Source: Latrodectus hesperus (taxonomy: Eukaryota; Arthropoda; Arachnida; Araneae; Theridiidae). Taken from it: a stretch of 64,000 nucleotides of DNA. The translations under genes and the position numbers were made by a program. Location: contig CM075857.1 in assembly GCA_037975125.1 (NCBI GenBank), positions 46,691,172-46,755,171 on the forward strand, given 5' to 3'. The notes beneath the pieces are model-generated. The model saw nothing but the letters and a program-made list of their open reading frames with translations, was not told where the DNA came from and did not search any database. Positions within the stretch are counted from its first letter, which is position 1. The number at the start of each line of letters is the position of its first letter. Positions 43,101 to 58,100 of the stretch are shown here, in pieces.

Positions 43101-46100
43101 GCAATTTTAAAAATTGTTCACTCTTCCACAAATTATGATTTTTGTTATAATAAGAACATTCAATATTTCTTCTGAGAGTTGAGAAGTGACTTTAGAAATT
43201 GGTTTCTCAAATTCTTTAAAATTAATTTTACTGATTTGAAGCTTTCTGGCGTGTTCTTTTATAAACAAAAGTAAATTAGTTAAAGCTCCAAATTTATAAC
43301 CATTTAATTAACGTTCATACCACATGCGACTATTTTTTTATATAATTTTTCAACTATTAAGCAAGTGATCAATGTATCTGCAAATCCATCTACTTTTTGA
43401 TTTAAAGCATCGTATGCATTCATTAATGACATCTACTAGCTGTAAAATTGAATTAGGAAAGTCTGCAGTATGTTACTGTGATAATAATTTTTTAATAAGA
43501 ATAGTTACTAAAACTCTCTAATGTGATGATGATTTCCTAAGTTATAACTCTTTTTTTTTTTTTTTTAGCCAAATTAATTTTTTAAAAATAATTTTGTAAG
43601 CTTTCTTTGTAATGTACTCCTGTCCCAACTGTTCTGTATCTCTGAAGATAGATCTACTATTTCAGTGTAGTAGATCTTATTTATCTGTTGTAATAATGAA
43701 TTTTGTCTTAGGAGTGATTCTAGTTAGATAATTGTTTCTTTGTAATAATTGAATTTTATTACATTGAAGTTGGTAACAAATTTCTATTATTGATATATAT
43801 TATTTTTTAACCCTTATTAGAAAGTTCCTATTTAAGTAATTATTATAGTTTCAATGATGCTATGTAGAAATGTGTTAACTAAATTTTTTGGTTAACATCC
43901 ATCTTATTTTATAAAATGCCTGAGCTATGTCAACATAACTTTGCAAAAGAAAATTTTTTTTTTAAGAAAAAAATTATTTAGCATATTTTGTTAATCTGAG
44001 AAACTGATAGATTTTTCATAAAATTAAATTATTCTGGTCTTTTTTTTTCATTTTATTAAAAACATTAAAATGTTAGTTTTAATTATTTTGCTTTGAGATG
44101 AGAGTAAATAAGTCTGTAGTTGATAGGATAGTTTGATTTTTACCAGGTTTTAGAATTGGTGCAATGATGTCGTATTTCCAGCAATTAATTATTATAGACA
44201 ATTTCAACATCATTTGGATTATGCGAATTTAAAGGTAATTTATAACAGTAGTTTTTTGGAGTTTTTGCATTGTCACGGACAAAGGTGATTTTTTTGTTTT
44301 CCAAATAATTAGCATGTTATTAATTTCAAAATGCTTTGTTTTTTTCACTTACTATTTTTTTGTATCCTTTATTTGTGTACTTCATTGTGTTACTGGATAC
44401 TCTCAATAATTGAATGGTTTCTTGTTTCATGATTTTGTTTGCTTCTGTTTTAGAAGAAAGTTTTCAATTTAGGATGTAACTGTTGTGTCCTTTAAGTTAA
44501 TTTATATTATTTGATTCAAACTCATTTTAAATTTGAAAACTTTTTTTTACCTTAGTAAGGTCAATATTGGGAAACAGAAGGTTCTCTATTGTAACTGTAT
44601 ACATTCCTTGTATATAATTCATGTACAGATTTAGGTAAAAGTTCCTATTTTAATTTCTTTTTTATTATTATCGTTTTATTTATTGAAATTATTGGAGTAT
44701 TGAAATGTTTCTTATAAATTATAGTATTTTTTTATAAAATTTTGGGGAGAACAATAGTTTTATATATTATTAGGATTTTTTAATGTTCCATTGTGTGTGT
44801 TTATTATCTACATTTCAAATTCTATGAATTACTTTGGAATTTGAACCAGTCAGTTGTAGTATGAGTTCTTTTTGTGATGTATGGAAATTCAGAAGTGATC
44901 AGAATTTCATTCTTTGATACAGTTTTTTGAAGAATTAGGAATTTTCTCATTAAAGAAAACTCGTGATTTCTGTATAATTCATGTTGGCCTTTAAAGAGTT
45001 TTGAAAATTACTTTATTTATACTGCAAATTTTAGTTAACATATAAAAAGTCCTTGTCCACGTTACATAAATGCCATTTTATAATTTAATTTTTGCATTAT
45101 GATCACCACAGAAAGTAACAGATTGATTGATAACTGTTAAGCTTTTAATAACAGAAAAGTCTGTTGGTTATAAATAAAAATGACAACTTTTCATTACTTA
45201 GATAATTGATATATTAATGATTGCCTTTGAATGAGTAAATTAGGTTTAGGAAGGAGGAGAGTTCATGTGATATTTTTCTGACAAACATTGGTATTTGATC
45301 ATATTGCTATATAAGTTGGGGGATATTTTCATTTATGAAATATCTGGTATACTGTTTTGATGTATAATTAGTAAATTGTCTGAATACATTGAATAGTTTT
45401 AATTATTATTGTATAAGATTCAAGTATTATCCTTAATAGACACTTCTATAATTAAGTTATTAATGACATCATTTAAGATAAGCAAACATTATATGTATCT
45501 TCTAAGTAGATACATTTTTAAAGGGAAATTTTTAAGCTGAAGCTGCTTTATCTAAAACATTGCTTTAGATAAAGTTGTAAATTTATATTTGTTTAATGAA
45601 TGATCTTTATAATAAGCTAGAAAACATCTCCGCGAGGATAAACTTTGGGATTTGTCTTAGATTGGAATTATTGTAATTTTAAATTTTTTATTTCAGGAAA
45701 TATTGAAAATGCAAAAAAATATTCAGTGAATTTTAATTGTTTAAAGTTCGTCATAAATTGGGAAACTATTGAGCATAAGTAATTTGCTCTTTTATTTTTT
45801 TACTGAGGTATAAAATTATACTCACACCAAAGTATTCTACTTCTTTTTCCAATTTTTTTTTCAGTTTTAGTTCCATTTCTTTTTCCTTAATTTATGACTG
45901 CTTCCCTGTTCATTTGAAAGTACTATTTTATATTACATTAAAAACTAACTCATCAAGATGGTTTATCACTGAGAAAAACAAAGTATAGCTGGGTTTTTGT
46001 ATATAATGTCCCTTTAGATATTCGAAGCAGTTTAAATCATCATTTTCTGTTCATCAGGTGGTTTATTATTTAATATTTATTACAATGTCATCTGAGAACA

Positions 46101-49100
46101 AAGAATCTTAATTCTTGTTATTAATATATATTCACAACACATGTGAAGCAATTACTTAAGTATTATTCAGATAAGTTTATTTGAAACATTTTATTTAGTA
46201 AAACATTCTCTCTACATTTTATACTTATACTTTACATATTTTATTTATTTATCTTTTTAGCAAGCACAAACTGGTGGCTATGGTAATTTTACCAGTCTAC
46301 CTCAACTTACTGGAGGTTAGTATCAATATCTTAAATAATTAATCTTTCAGTTGTTGCTGTATTTTCACAAAAAGTCACTTTATGACTACTCATTTCCCAT
46401 TGTTTTATCTATGACATTATATAAGAACAGGGATCGCAGTCCTCCTAAAATTCCTTATTTTTCATCTTATTTGAATTTCTTTAAAACTCCTACAAAAAAA
46501 ATAGATATTTCCTATAAAGATGCAATTCTCAAATGAGATTTTAAAAAAATCGTTCCCTAAAAAATCTCTGCATGTTCTGCTCCCCCCCCAGTTTATAGAA
46601 ATGATAAATGCTGCCGTATTAGTTATGGGTGGGGTAAAATAAAACACTCCCTTAAAATGATCATGTGATCTCAAAATTCTACTTATTCTAAGCTAAACTA
46701 GATAATTGTTTGACATGGTGACATCTTTAAACAATTTGACGCATGTGCAAAACAGATCATTGTCTATTGGGGTTTCAAAGCAGGATTCAAATAATTGTGA
46801 AATGAAACTTGCAATAATGTGATCCACAAACTTTAAAATAAAATTTAAGATTACAGGGAATTATTAGTATTTTATTTATTTTGAAAATTATGAAGAAATG
46901 CTTGCAGGATTAACCTAATTCCAGTCATCATGGCTTTATAAGGAATTGGATTGTTTTCCAGTTAGAAAATGGTGTTCTGCTGCTTCAAGTGTGTACACAG
47001 CAAATTGTATATTTTGTGTCGAATTCAGTATTTTCAACACTAAATTTTGTAATAAATGTGTTTTTTATTCCATCAAAAAATTTAAACAAAACAGTTCTGA
47101 TTTGGTTCCTTTGGAACTTAAAAGTATCAAAAGCAGATGCATTTTAGTCCATGCATGTTACACAATTTTTTTAACTAGGCAATGATACAATTGATATTTT
47201 AAAGAGGCTTATATAATCCTTTAGAGAGAAAGAAAAGAAAACATTCTTTTTTTATTTTAAAATATGTATAGAATATTACTAAGAAACTCTTATTTTAAAA
47301 TATAAAGCAAAATAATCTACATATTTTTCCAGAATATGGTACAAAAAATAACTTAATAAAATTTAAAAAATGATAAAATTAATAAAAGGACTCATTCTAA
47401 GCAATTATGTATGTAAATATGTATAATCTGATCAACTGTCTTCCAATTTTATCAGAGATTAACTCATACTTTTGAAATATTTAATCATTTCACTGAAATA
47501 GTTAATCATTCCAAACACACCTTTTTGTAATTAATGGATAATAGCAAAAAGTTTTTCACCATAAAAAGTTTTTAATAAAATTTAAAAAACACTTAAAAGC
47601 AATATCTTTAGTGTTGGTAGTAATCACCACCCAAATCTATAATTTTCGGTCAAAATTTTGGTAATTTCCAAAGCTTTTAGCCCAGAAACTTAGTTGTCAT
47701 GAATCTATAAACAGATCAACCTCATTTTGGACAATTTGTGCAGAATCAAAGATAGTGCCAACAAGATGTAATTGCAAATGTGAAAAAAGGTAGATCAAAA
47801 GAACAATGTTATGGTTATATGGAGTCTGTGGCAATAGGCCTCATTCGAGTCCATAGACACCAGGAAGTGAATGCAGACATATTATTGTCTCTGTACATCT
47901 TATTGTTGATAGTTTAACATTTTTCCCAATACCTTTTGTGAATAATAGTACATCAAACTTACCAGATAAAAAGCATCATCGTTTTAGTAATTAAATCATT
48001 CTTTGCCATGCTAGCTATGCATTCACCAAATAATTATCAATTCTCATTTTCGCTTGGGTTTAATTAGCCTTTGTGTGTAGAAAAAGACTGTTAAGCAACA
48101 AACAAACCAACCAAACCTCTTTCAGCTTGTATTGTTAGACTAAGTCCACTTCTCATCTTGTGTAATAATCTGGTGTTGAATTTTGTCTTTGCGTTGATAT
48201 TTGAGCAGATTACTGCAGTCAACATGTCTGTCCCTATGTGCTTGAGCCATATCATGTGGCTTGCACAGCAATTGTACTTGCACATCAAGTACATTGTTCA
48301 TTTGATGCATGGCCTGAGTAATAAATATTACTCTAAAATATAACTCCTTAGCTCTCAAAACTGATTTTCTTCCACAAGTTCTCACTGACAGAGCTTATTC
48401 ATGTCAGTAGGTCAACCAGAACACTCTGCTTCTTGAAAGTCATAGTCCTTGGTTTAGAACTTTTGGAACTAAGCATTTTAACACCAAACTTTCTCATTAT
48501 GAGATTTTACTCTACTAATATTTGATAAAGCTGTACATATGATTTGGTAACAATGTGTACTGGCTTTTCAACAGAACTGTAAGTAAAAGATGGTTCTAAT
48601 CTAGAAGCATGATAATTCCATTTCAGTCTCCCTGTACTTAAATCTTATGAAATGATTGTACAGATCTCACAACTCAGTGTTTTAAAGCAAATTCCTTTCA
48701 AATACTAAAATTCGTCTGATGAAATATAAATGAATATGCTAATGTAATCTGTTTGCACACATGATATTAACAGTGGCAGAATACTTATTTAGACTCAGTA
48801 GAAACAACTATTCATTGTTTCTTCAAATTACAGAAACATTAATTTTCAGATTTTACAATTGAAAATATATTTTTGTTTTCTTATTAATACACATTTTCTG
48901 CATAAAAAGATTAATATATCATCATAGTCAGTTCAAAATACATCTGTATATTTTCCTCTTTTCTGGTCAGTATTGTTTATTTTAACTCATTATACTCATT
49001 AACTCATTTTTAATAATACAGCTTTTAGTTTAAAATGAATAAAAAAAATTCATTTTAAAATGTATAAATTTTCAATTGTTGGTTTATTCTTATATAATTA

Positions 49101-52100
49101 CTAGAAGAAAACATCTATTTCTGGAAAGAACACAAAAAAATTCAAAAGATATTTCATAAACCAGAAATCAAAGCAATTATTATGAAAAATATTTCTTTAG
49201 GTATTGAACCACATAAAAAATTGGTATGTTTTGTTTCATAAAAATTAACCACAAATCTAAAATGCAATAATCTATTTTTCTCTCTTAACATTGTCATTGA
49301 AAATATTAAGACAAATTTTATTTTTTTAACTGTAGGAAACTTAGTGACACACACCATTACTGATTTAATATGTCACTGTATTATATAAATTACATTTTGT
49401 TTTCCAATTGTTAAAAATTTGTTTAGATAAATTATTATTGTAGAAGTGAATTCATGGAAACATAATAATAAGTAAATAAACTAAGACAGTGGATATTTAT
49501 TTCTATGTTGATTATATCTGTTTATGTTCTTGTCATTCTGATGTAAATATATTATTTGTAACATTTTACATTGCTAATATTTAATGAAAGTGTAATTTGA
49601 GATAATTTGTGGTAAATCTCTTATTACATCTACTTATTTCAATGCATAAGAATATTTAATATTTTATTTGTATTCAATTGTTTTACCTTTTTAAAGTAAA
49701 ATTTAATTTTTAGGAATGAATTCAATTAATATGCAGCAACTTGCAGCTCTTGCAGCTGCGCAGTCCCCTAACAACACAAATTCAAGTAAGTATCTTAAGC
49801 TTACTTTTTCTGTTAATTTTAATTATTATAAAGCTCATTTTGATGGGTTATGAATAATGCTTTAGTTTATCACAGTACAAGTAGTTCTGTGATCAGTATT
49901 TGAGAGTGTTTAAATTTCACATCTTCAAATGAATTTAAAATATAGTAAGCTTTCTGATCTAATCTAAGATGATAACATTTGAACACCTTACACTTCAGTG
50001 TTTTATGAAATTAGTAAATAGAAATTATAAATCAAAACTTTGATTCTTAATTTGCTGTTGCATCTGAAAAATTTATTAAAATTAAATATAGCTGTTAGAG
50101 CAATAATTAGTTTATAAGTTAATCATTGATGATAATCAAAACTCACAGTTGTTAAAATAATTTAAGTGTTTTAAAAATTGCAACATGTTCATGGGAATAA
50201 AAATCAGCTTTCGTTCTCCAAGGATTTGAGGTAAAATATATCTTTAACTCCATGTCAGTTAATTTTAATTGGGAATGATAGAGCAACCTTCTTGCCTTGA
50301 GTGACCTTACCAGAGTGTGTACTCCCAACATACAATGCTTTTTCCTTCCAAGAGCATCCCCTTGCCATGAGGAGGCCACTAACAGGACTAGGGGATAACA
50401 GGACTTAATATCTATGGAAATGAATTATCTGACACTCTTGCAAAAGAGGGACTAGAATATCCTGCCCATTTCACCTCATACCTCACATATTTAGAGTTAT
50501 TCTCAGGGCAAAAAGCCCAAAACAAAGAAAAATGGTTAATACCTCTACTTCACAACTGGTATAAAGGGGAGAAAAACAGTACTTTCCCTATCTCTCCCTT
50601 GGGATAGACATGTGTTGGTCTGTCTGTCAGGACTTGCCTATGGGCACTTGAAAGGTCTCACATATTCAGGGGGTAGCAAAAGGTCTCTTTGCCCTAAATG
50701 CCGTCAAGAACAAACATCACCTCAGTACATCTTAGATTGGAAGAATATCCACTTGTATCAGGTTTCATTAATATCAACAGTATCTGGTCTGACTCTACAA
50801 GAACAGATGAAAGATTAGAATCAGCAATAAAAATTGTGAGATAAGATGACTTATTATGAATTACTCTTCGCTAAAAGCTCTTGAATATTATGGTTTATCT
50901 GAAATACCATGATAATTAAAAAAAATTTAATTTCCTTATCTTTGTTTCAATTGTTTGCTTTTATTTTAATCAGTTTTAAGTTAATTTTTGTCACAAAAAC
51001 TAATGTATTCATTACATTTAAGAAAATGTATATCCTACATGTTATGAATGCATGTTTTATCATTATTGAGCTATATATTTCCTAATAAAGTTTTTCAAAG
51101 GTGAAAACTACTTGAAAAGAAAACCATATCTTAATATTTTTATCACTTAGATTGTTGTCTAATGATCAACATTTCAGTTGCCTTTCAATTGATTAGCTGA
51201 TTAATTTTAATTCCACTTTTGTCATGGATGTTTCTAATGGTTCGGAGTCCACTTTAATTGCTATGTAGTATTCTGGTTGATCTTTGTGTTAAAAATGACT
51301 GAGACGAATTATATTTCTCTTTATATTTTCTTCCTTTATTTGATATATTCAGTTTTAAAAAAATGTAACAGAATGTTTAAGCTAAAAAATATAATGAATT
51401 TTTGATAAATAAAAATTTTTATAATCAAACATTACTATGTTTACAGGTTTGAATGCATTAGGTTTGCAAGGTATTGGTGGACAGAGTGGTTTAACATTAA
51501 ACTCAGGAAATCATACACCAGGTAAAATAAATTAATGTGTTTAATTTAATGATAAATTTTTCTTTATTGGTTGATTAAAACAATATCAACAATAGATTTT
51601 TCTTTTTTTTTATTTGGGGAATTTCGACTAAGCATTACATTTCTACTATTACAGAAAGTAGGTACCATTTCAATCTCTTCTTTAAATTATTTTTTAATTA
51701 TTACTTAACATTTCTTATATAATATAAATCGGAAGATCATATATATGTTTGAATAAATGAGATTGATATTAATTTTAAAAGTTGTTTAATTTGTGTTAAA
51801 ATTATATTCTATGTGTTTAGACCAGATTTCAGCAACCTTATGGTGTGCCAAACCAATCTAACCAAATAGTTTAGGCCATTACATAGTAAATAATATTGAG
51901 AACAATTTGCTATCCACAAAATTAAATGCATGTAGATTTAGGGAATAGAGAATAAAAGTACAGATTTTGAACCTTATATTCCAAATAATTTATGTATCTA
52001 TAAAGATATTTGTTAATGTAAAATGACATAAACTATGATTATTTAATGTTGTCATATTTTATAATATAATTTTTTATAATGTGAAATATAAAAATATGAT

Positions 52101-55100
52101 TTTATATTTAACAATATAAATATAATTATTTTTACATAAATAAAAAAATAAAATTGTGCTTGTATTATGTGTTGTTAATTAACATTTTTATCAAATAATA
52201 AACCAAATAAAATATATATATTCTTTCAGTGTAGCTAAATGAGAAAGAAAAATTTTAATGTTGATCTTGTATTGTATTGCTCTTTTTAATAATCTTATAT
52301 TAAGTAGAACAATTCACAAAATTGTGTGGAGGGCTTCTGAAAATTGCACTGCATGCCAGATTTGACACATGCTGTAGGTTGCTAATGTTTGGTTTAGACA
52401 ATCAAGAATTCTTTTATCACTGTTGAAAAAAAAATTTAAAGTTGATGTTTTTGAATTTTGATTTTATCAGCTTTTTTTATAATTATTTTTTACTAAGCTT
52501 AAACTTTTTCTTGTAGAAATGAATGCTGCAAATATTCAGAGCCTGGCCGCTTTAGCGAGCTTAACGTCTAACAACCCAGGTAAATGTATCGTAAAAATCA
52601 TATTATTACCTACCTCATATATATGTTTGTTTATATATGCTTCCATTTACAACCATCATAATATTTCTTTACACTTATGTTTGCTTTAGTTGGTATAAAT
52701 TCGATGATGATGCAAAATCTGACTGCTTTAGCTGCAGCCAGTAGTAGTGCTGGTTCTGGTGGAATTCATGGTCTAAGTGCTTCAGGTATGGAATTTATTT
52801 CTTAGAAGTTAATTTTATACAGCTCATAGAAAATTTTCAATTTTATTTCCTGATGGAAACCTTAATTTTCAAAATTTTTATTTATATTTTTAAATTTGCA
52901 ATTATTATATATAAAAATTTAAAATATACAATCTCAATGTTCCAGGTTACAATTTATTTAAGATTTATTAATATTTAAATTAATTACTATAATAAGTCAC
53001 AAAATTTTTTTCATTTTTATTGGATTAGTTAATTTTGGTATGAAATTGTTTTAAATATAGGGATCTTACAGACTAGTAACAAATAAAAAAAAATTCTACA
53101 TTAAATATTTTATTAAAAGTTTGCTGAATCCAATATGCATATAAAGATCTAATTTAGTTATACCAACATATAAAAGTCATATGTAATACATGTAAATATT
53201 TAGTTTTGTTTTAAATATTAAATGAAATATGTAGTTCAAATATAAGCAATAACATTTTGTATTCTTGTGTCAAAATTTTTTACATAACTCAAAAAATTCT
53301 TTTCCCTATTTAATAAGATTTTATAACATGAGGTGGAAATTGACATATTTTGACATTTTAAATTACATATTGATAATGTTTTTAATGGTTGAATTTCACA
53401 AAATTTGATTAAAATATAATTAAAAAATGAAATTCATATACCTTACATTTATGAAACTCCTAAATTATTTATGCATGATTATCTGTATAATATTTTTTTA
53501 ATTAAATTCTATCAAAATATGATTACCCTGAAATGTGATATTATCTATGGTTTTTTATTGAGAAAAGTTATATTTATTTAATTTTTCTGTGAATAGGAAA
53601 ACCAGCTGATAAAGATATTTGATATAATTTCTAAACTTGTTTTCAAATGTGTAATTGCCTATAATTACATAAATTTCTTTAATTCATTTGAAATTTCAAT
53701 TTTGCAACTGCTTATCAAATAAATTTCTATTTTAATTAAAGAGCATAAATTTAAATTACCTCAAATATTTCGTGTATGATTTGCTACTAGGTACTTTTTT
53801 CTTTTAAAGAAAAATTTATATCATTCTAGCATACATAGCATTTTCATATTAACTTAATGGTCAGTGCTTTAACATCACTAATGAAATTCTTCTTGACAAC
53901 TTCTTATTCACCTGTCTGAATTGGTTAAAAATATTTTCTTTGTGTTTGTAACTGCAATTTTGGACATCATTGTATGAGATATAATTTAATCTTATGATTT
54001 TTTTTTTTTTTTTTTTTTTTTTGCAATCCCTTGCTGTACCTTAAGGCTAATGTGTTTGAACTACTCTCCCATCATCATGACCTTATAACTTTGACTATTA
54101 CGATTTCACACTTGAGCTGGCACCCTCCTCTACACATCTATGCTACACCATTGAAACTGCTCTTAACATCACAGATTAAGGTAGTCACGTACCCAAACAC
54201 AACTCAGTGGTTAAGACTTGTCGTCTTCCTCATCACTGGCTGCAGCAAGTGATATCTTTGCTTATCTTCGAAATGTGTCATGAAACTGCTAAGTCACAGG
54301 TTCTGCATGATGTACAAGTACAAGATGTATAAAAAATTAATTAAAATTTAAAACTTGTAAAAAATTTAAATAAATTTTTAATGAAGAATATAAACAAGGT
54401 ACATCAGAATTCAAATTTTAATTGAAATGATAAGTTTATTGCCACTACATACTTTAGCAACACTGCCACTTTTTTCTCTATACTTGAGTCCAGCTATCTT
54501 TTTATTTTTTTATACTGAACTTCATTAAAATTCTAAGTAATAGAAATAATATTTCTCTTATTAAACATCAATTTCAAGTGTTTTTTTTTATTATCATTAT
54601 TAACATTATTTCAGTTCTTGTAAATCCTAGATTTTAATAAGTTCCTTGTATTTGTATGCACTCAGAATTTCTCTTATTAAAAAAAAAATTGTTATAACAA
54701 AGAAAAACTAATCGTCTCCATTCCTTATCTTTCAAATATATGTTTGCTCAAGGAAGAAATGCTTATGCAAATCAATAAAAATGTCAATAATGTTAATTTT
54801 TTGGAAAGGAAATATTGTTGAAGTTTTAGCCATAAAAGATAAAAAAAAGATTTATAGCAGTTTTGAAAAAAAAATAATAAATACTCTTGTCTTAACCTTT
54901 TAACGCTCATACCCAAGTATTAATAAGGTATAACAACACAATGAAAAAAAATTTTTTTCCATTGTGTTCTTATACCTGAATATATGTTGTATGAAAAAAT
55001 TTGTTTCAACTCATTGTCATTTCAGAATCTATCTCTGCAAAAGTTAATCTGCACTCAATTCAAATAGATGACAGCAATTTACTGATGGTATCAAATAATA

Positions 55101-58100
55101 GAGGGTTATATTAAAAATTTGTTGCAAAATGGTGATCAGTTCTTTGAAACGTTTTATAGATTATTTAGATTACTGGTGAAATATTGATTACTTGAAAAAG
55201 TAAATACAATGCTATGAAGAGTGACACTGAGTGTAAAATTGAATCAGTCAAGTGGCAGCCATCTCAAGAGCTAATATGCATTGGCTACAAAACCTTAAAA
55301 TTGCTATGCATATAATTTAAAATATCAATTTTTAACTACTGAGTTTGTTTTATTTTGTACTAAACGTTTGATTTTTTTAAATAAAAAAAGAAGTTGAAAA
55401 TTTATGTACCCAAACCATCAAAATAATTGGACAATTTTATAATGTAACTTATTTTATATGTTTAAAAATAATCTAACATAAAATTTTGCTGTAATAAATG
55501 GTATTTTATTTTTGTTTTTATACAATGCTTACTGAAAATTTATTTTATATAAAACATAAAAAAATTCATTTAACTTATAATTATGAAGAATTATTGTGAT
55601 GAAGAACTTGATGTTTGCATTTTAGTTTAGTTGTTTATATAAAATAATAATTATCAATTTTTAAAGCCTTTTCCTTTTAAAGGTAATATGTCGAACAGTA
55701 CATCTAGTGCTAGTTCACCAATGAGTGGTGTTGGGTCTGTTAGTCCTGTTACAAGCATGGCATTGGGTCTCAACAACACATCAATATCAAATATTGGAAC
55801 ATTTGCTGGAGTTAATGGGTATGATCAATTGTATGTTCTTACTTTGTTATTTTACTCTGTATTTAAGATTTTGGCTTTTTTATATAAATTTTTTACTTTG
55901 AAATGCATTTGTGTATATTATTATTCATGTGATTGTATTCAAATTCAAATGTGTTTTTCACACTTGAAATATTTATTTTAATTTATTACTATTATTACTT
56001 TCTTCAGTTGTATATATTAAATTAAATGTGTAAAACCCTGTGATTTTTCTCATTTTTAAAGGCTTACCATACAATTTCCTTTTTATTTAATTTATTTACA
56101 TACGTATGTAGATCATATATTTATAACAAACATGGACTCATAAATATTGAACTTGCAGATTTTAATACTTACAATTTTGATTTATAAATTCATTCAATTT
56201 TTTATGTCAAATAATATGATGAATATTTCAACAAAATATTAAATTGAACAATGCCAAAATGGAAATTACTTTTACTAACAAAAGTGTCTATAAAAAACAT
56301 TATAAAATCTTCAAAACTGATTCATCATTATCCAAAATGATTTAGCAAGCACTGACCTAATTTGGAATCATAGTTAAAAGTGCTTTGAAATTTAATTTCA
56401 GATATTTTAATTACTAATCTTTTCATATGGCAAGGAGATTCTTCCTATACATTTTGCAAATCAGGGTAGATTCATTTTTAAAATCAAACATTATACTTCT
56501 GGAAATTATAGCTTTCAGTTTCAATGATTCGTCAGGAATATTTTGATGTGAGGCTTAAATAAACAACAGTAGACGCTTATTTTTAGAAACTTATTGGTGC
56601 CTATAAAATAGTTTGAAAATTTTTACTATTTTTTTAACCAAACTACTTTTTTGTAAATAAGCTATTGTAAAAATCATTTAGTGGTCTCTAAAAGGAATGC
56701 ATGTCAAATAAAATTCTATTGAAAACAATTCTTACTTTACCTCCATTTTATTGGTGAAAAATCAGGCAAATGTTTTTTCTGCTTCAAAACTACATTTTTA
56801 AAAGCATAATTTTCCATTCTTTCTTTCATATTGTTTTCAGTTATTAAATCCGCGATAAAATAATTTGCATTTACATTTAATAAATCCTGAAATCTTGGTC
56901 AGCAGTAGATCGTCTTCAGGTAAATGTTCGCGATGTATTTAATTATATTGGTTTCTTGTATAAAACTAACATGTTAAAAAGGCAATTCACAAGTTCATTG
57001 CACCTAAAATGTTTATTTCATGAAGTGTTTCAAAGCCATAATAATGCCTCACAAAAGTACCTTTCAATATTTGTAGTTTAAGTTGTTGATTATATATTGA
57101 TGTATATATCTTCGAGACAGCTGTTAGATTAGCCGTGAGAAATACCATAGAAATTATTTTAAAAATCCATAATTTCAACATCAACATTGCAATTAGTTGT
57201 CCATAATTCGTGAAGAATTTGCAATTCTCCAAAGAAAATTTAATTTTTCTACTATAATATAAAAAAAATTGGAATACATGATAAAAGTTTGACATAAATG
57301 GAAAATGCATGAAATTGAGTTCATGAAACAGATTTTCAAAAATTTTAGTTCATAAAGAGAAATAGTTATCAATATATCTAAGAGACTATGTTGGGGACTA
57401 GCCACGAGTTCCCAGAATCATGAGTGGTCATAAATTAGAGGTTAAAAACAACTATCTACTGTTTTTCAATTAGTAGGACGATAAGATTTTTGCTTCCTGA
57501 ACGGTTATTGTTTAAGCTTTCAGTTCTACAACTCCACATTATTTCATTTTTAGCTAAGTTATGAATGTTTATAGTCATTTGGATAATTTATTCTGCTAAA
57601 ATGGTCTTGGGTCACTTTTAAAACTTAATTTCATTGAACTTCGGATTAAGTGCAATAAATATATATTTTATAAAAAGATGCATGTATTTGGGCAAATTGT
57701 ATTAATTGAAAAAAATCAATATACGTTTTCTGATTGTGAGCAATGTATTAATAAATATTTATTTAGCAACTATATATATTTTGTCAAAATAAAATGAAAC
57801 AGAATAATAAGCTAATAGATGTAATGAAATATTTTCAATAAAGTATGTGTTAATGAGTTGGAACAGAATAAATTTCTTGTTATAAATATAATTAGTGTCG
57901 GATCTCATTCTTTTTTATATTCTAAATTTTAAGTGCAGTGTAAACACTTCAAGAAATTGTTTTAAAACCTTAAATTACATTATTCATTAAAGAAAAATGT
58001 CTAATAAATAAATAACAAAAAAGACAAGAATTTGGTTTGAAACAAAATTTAAAGCAAATTATTTCAATCAGTAACTAAATCGCATATTGAGTCTCAAAAT

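Larger units (their letters stand above)
37654..43550 (-). mobile_element. BEL/Pao LTR retrotransposon pol relic, nested insertions
   Basis: All pol parts are visible in order on the minus strand, in many frames. A gag-like LVDVINE region lies at 43400-43470. A zinc-knuckle CKTCQHKHN is near 43000 and a protease-type CRALL near 42740. RT holds [11 protein letters not shown] (42230), [13 protein letters not shown] and YSLPHHPI (41925-42035). RNase H has [10 protein letters not shown] and [12 protein letters not shown] (39600-39690). Integrase has CVICCRHC (38620-38650), AVHLE (38430), [12 protein letters not shown] (38345-38380) and a C-terminal [19 protein letters not shown] (37670-37730). 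Interrupted by a piggyBac block (39802-41296) and possibly a second insertion (about 39291-39560). The 5' end abuts another LINE tail. An ancient, non-functional copy, described only. Confidence 0.85.

Noticed and set aside
54031..54252. 73-codon open frame after the T-run
   Set aside because: No family resemblance; probably part of a retroposed repeat read from the wrong strand.
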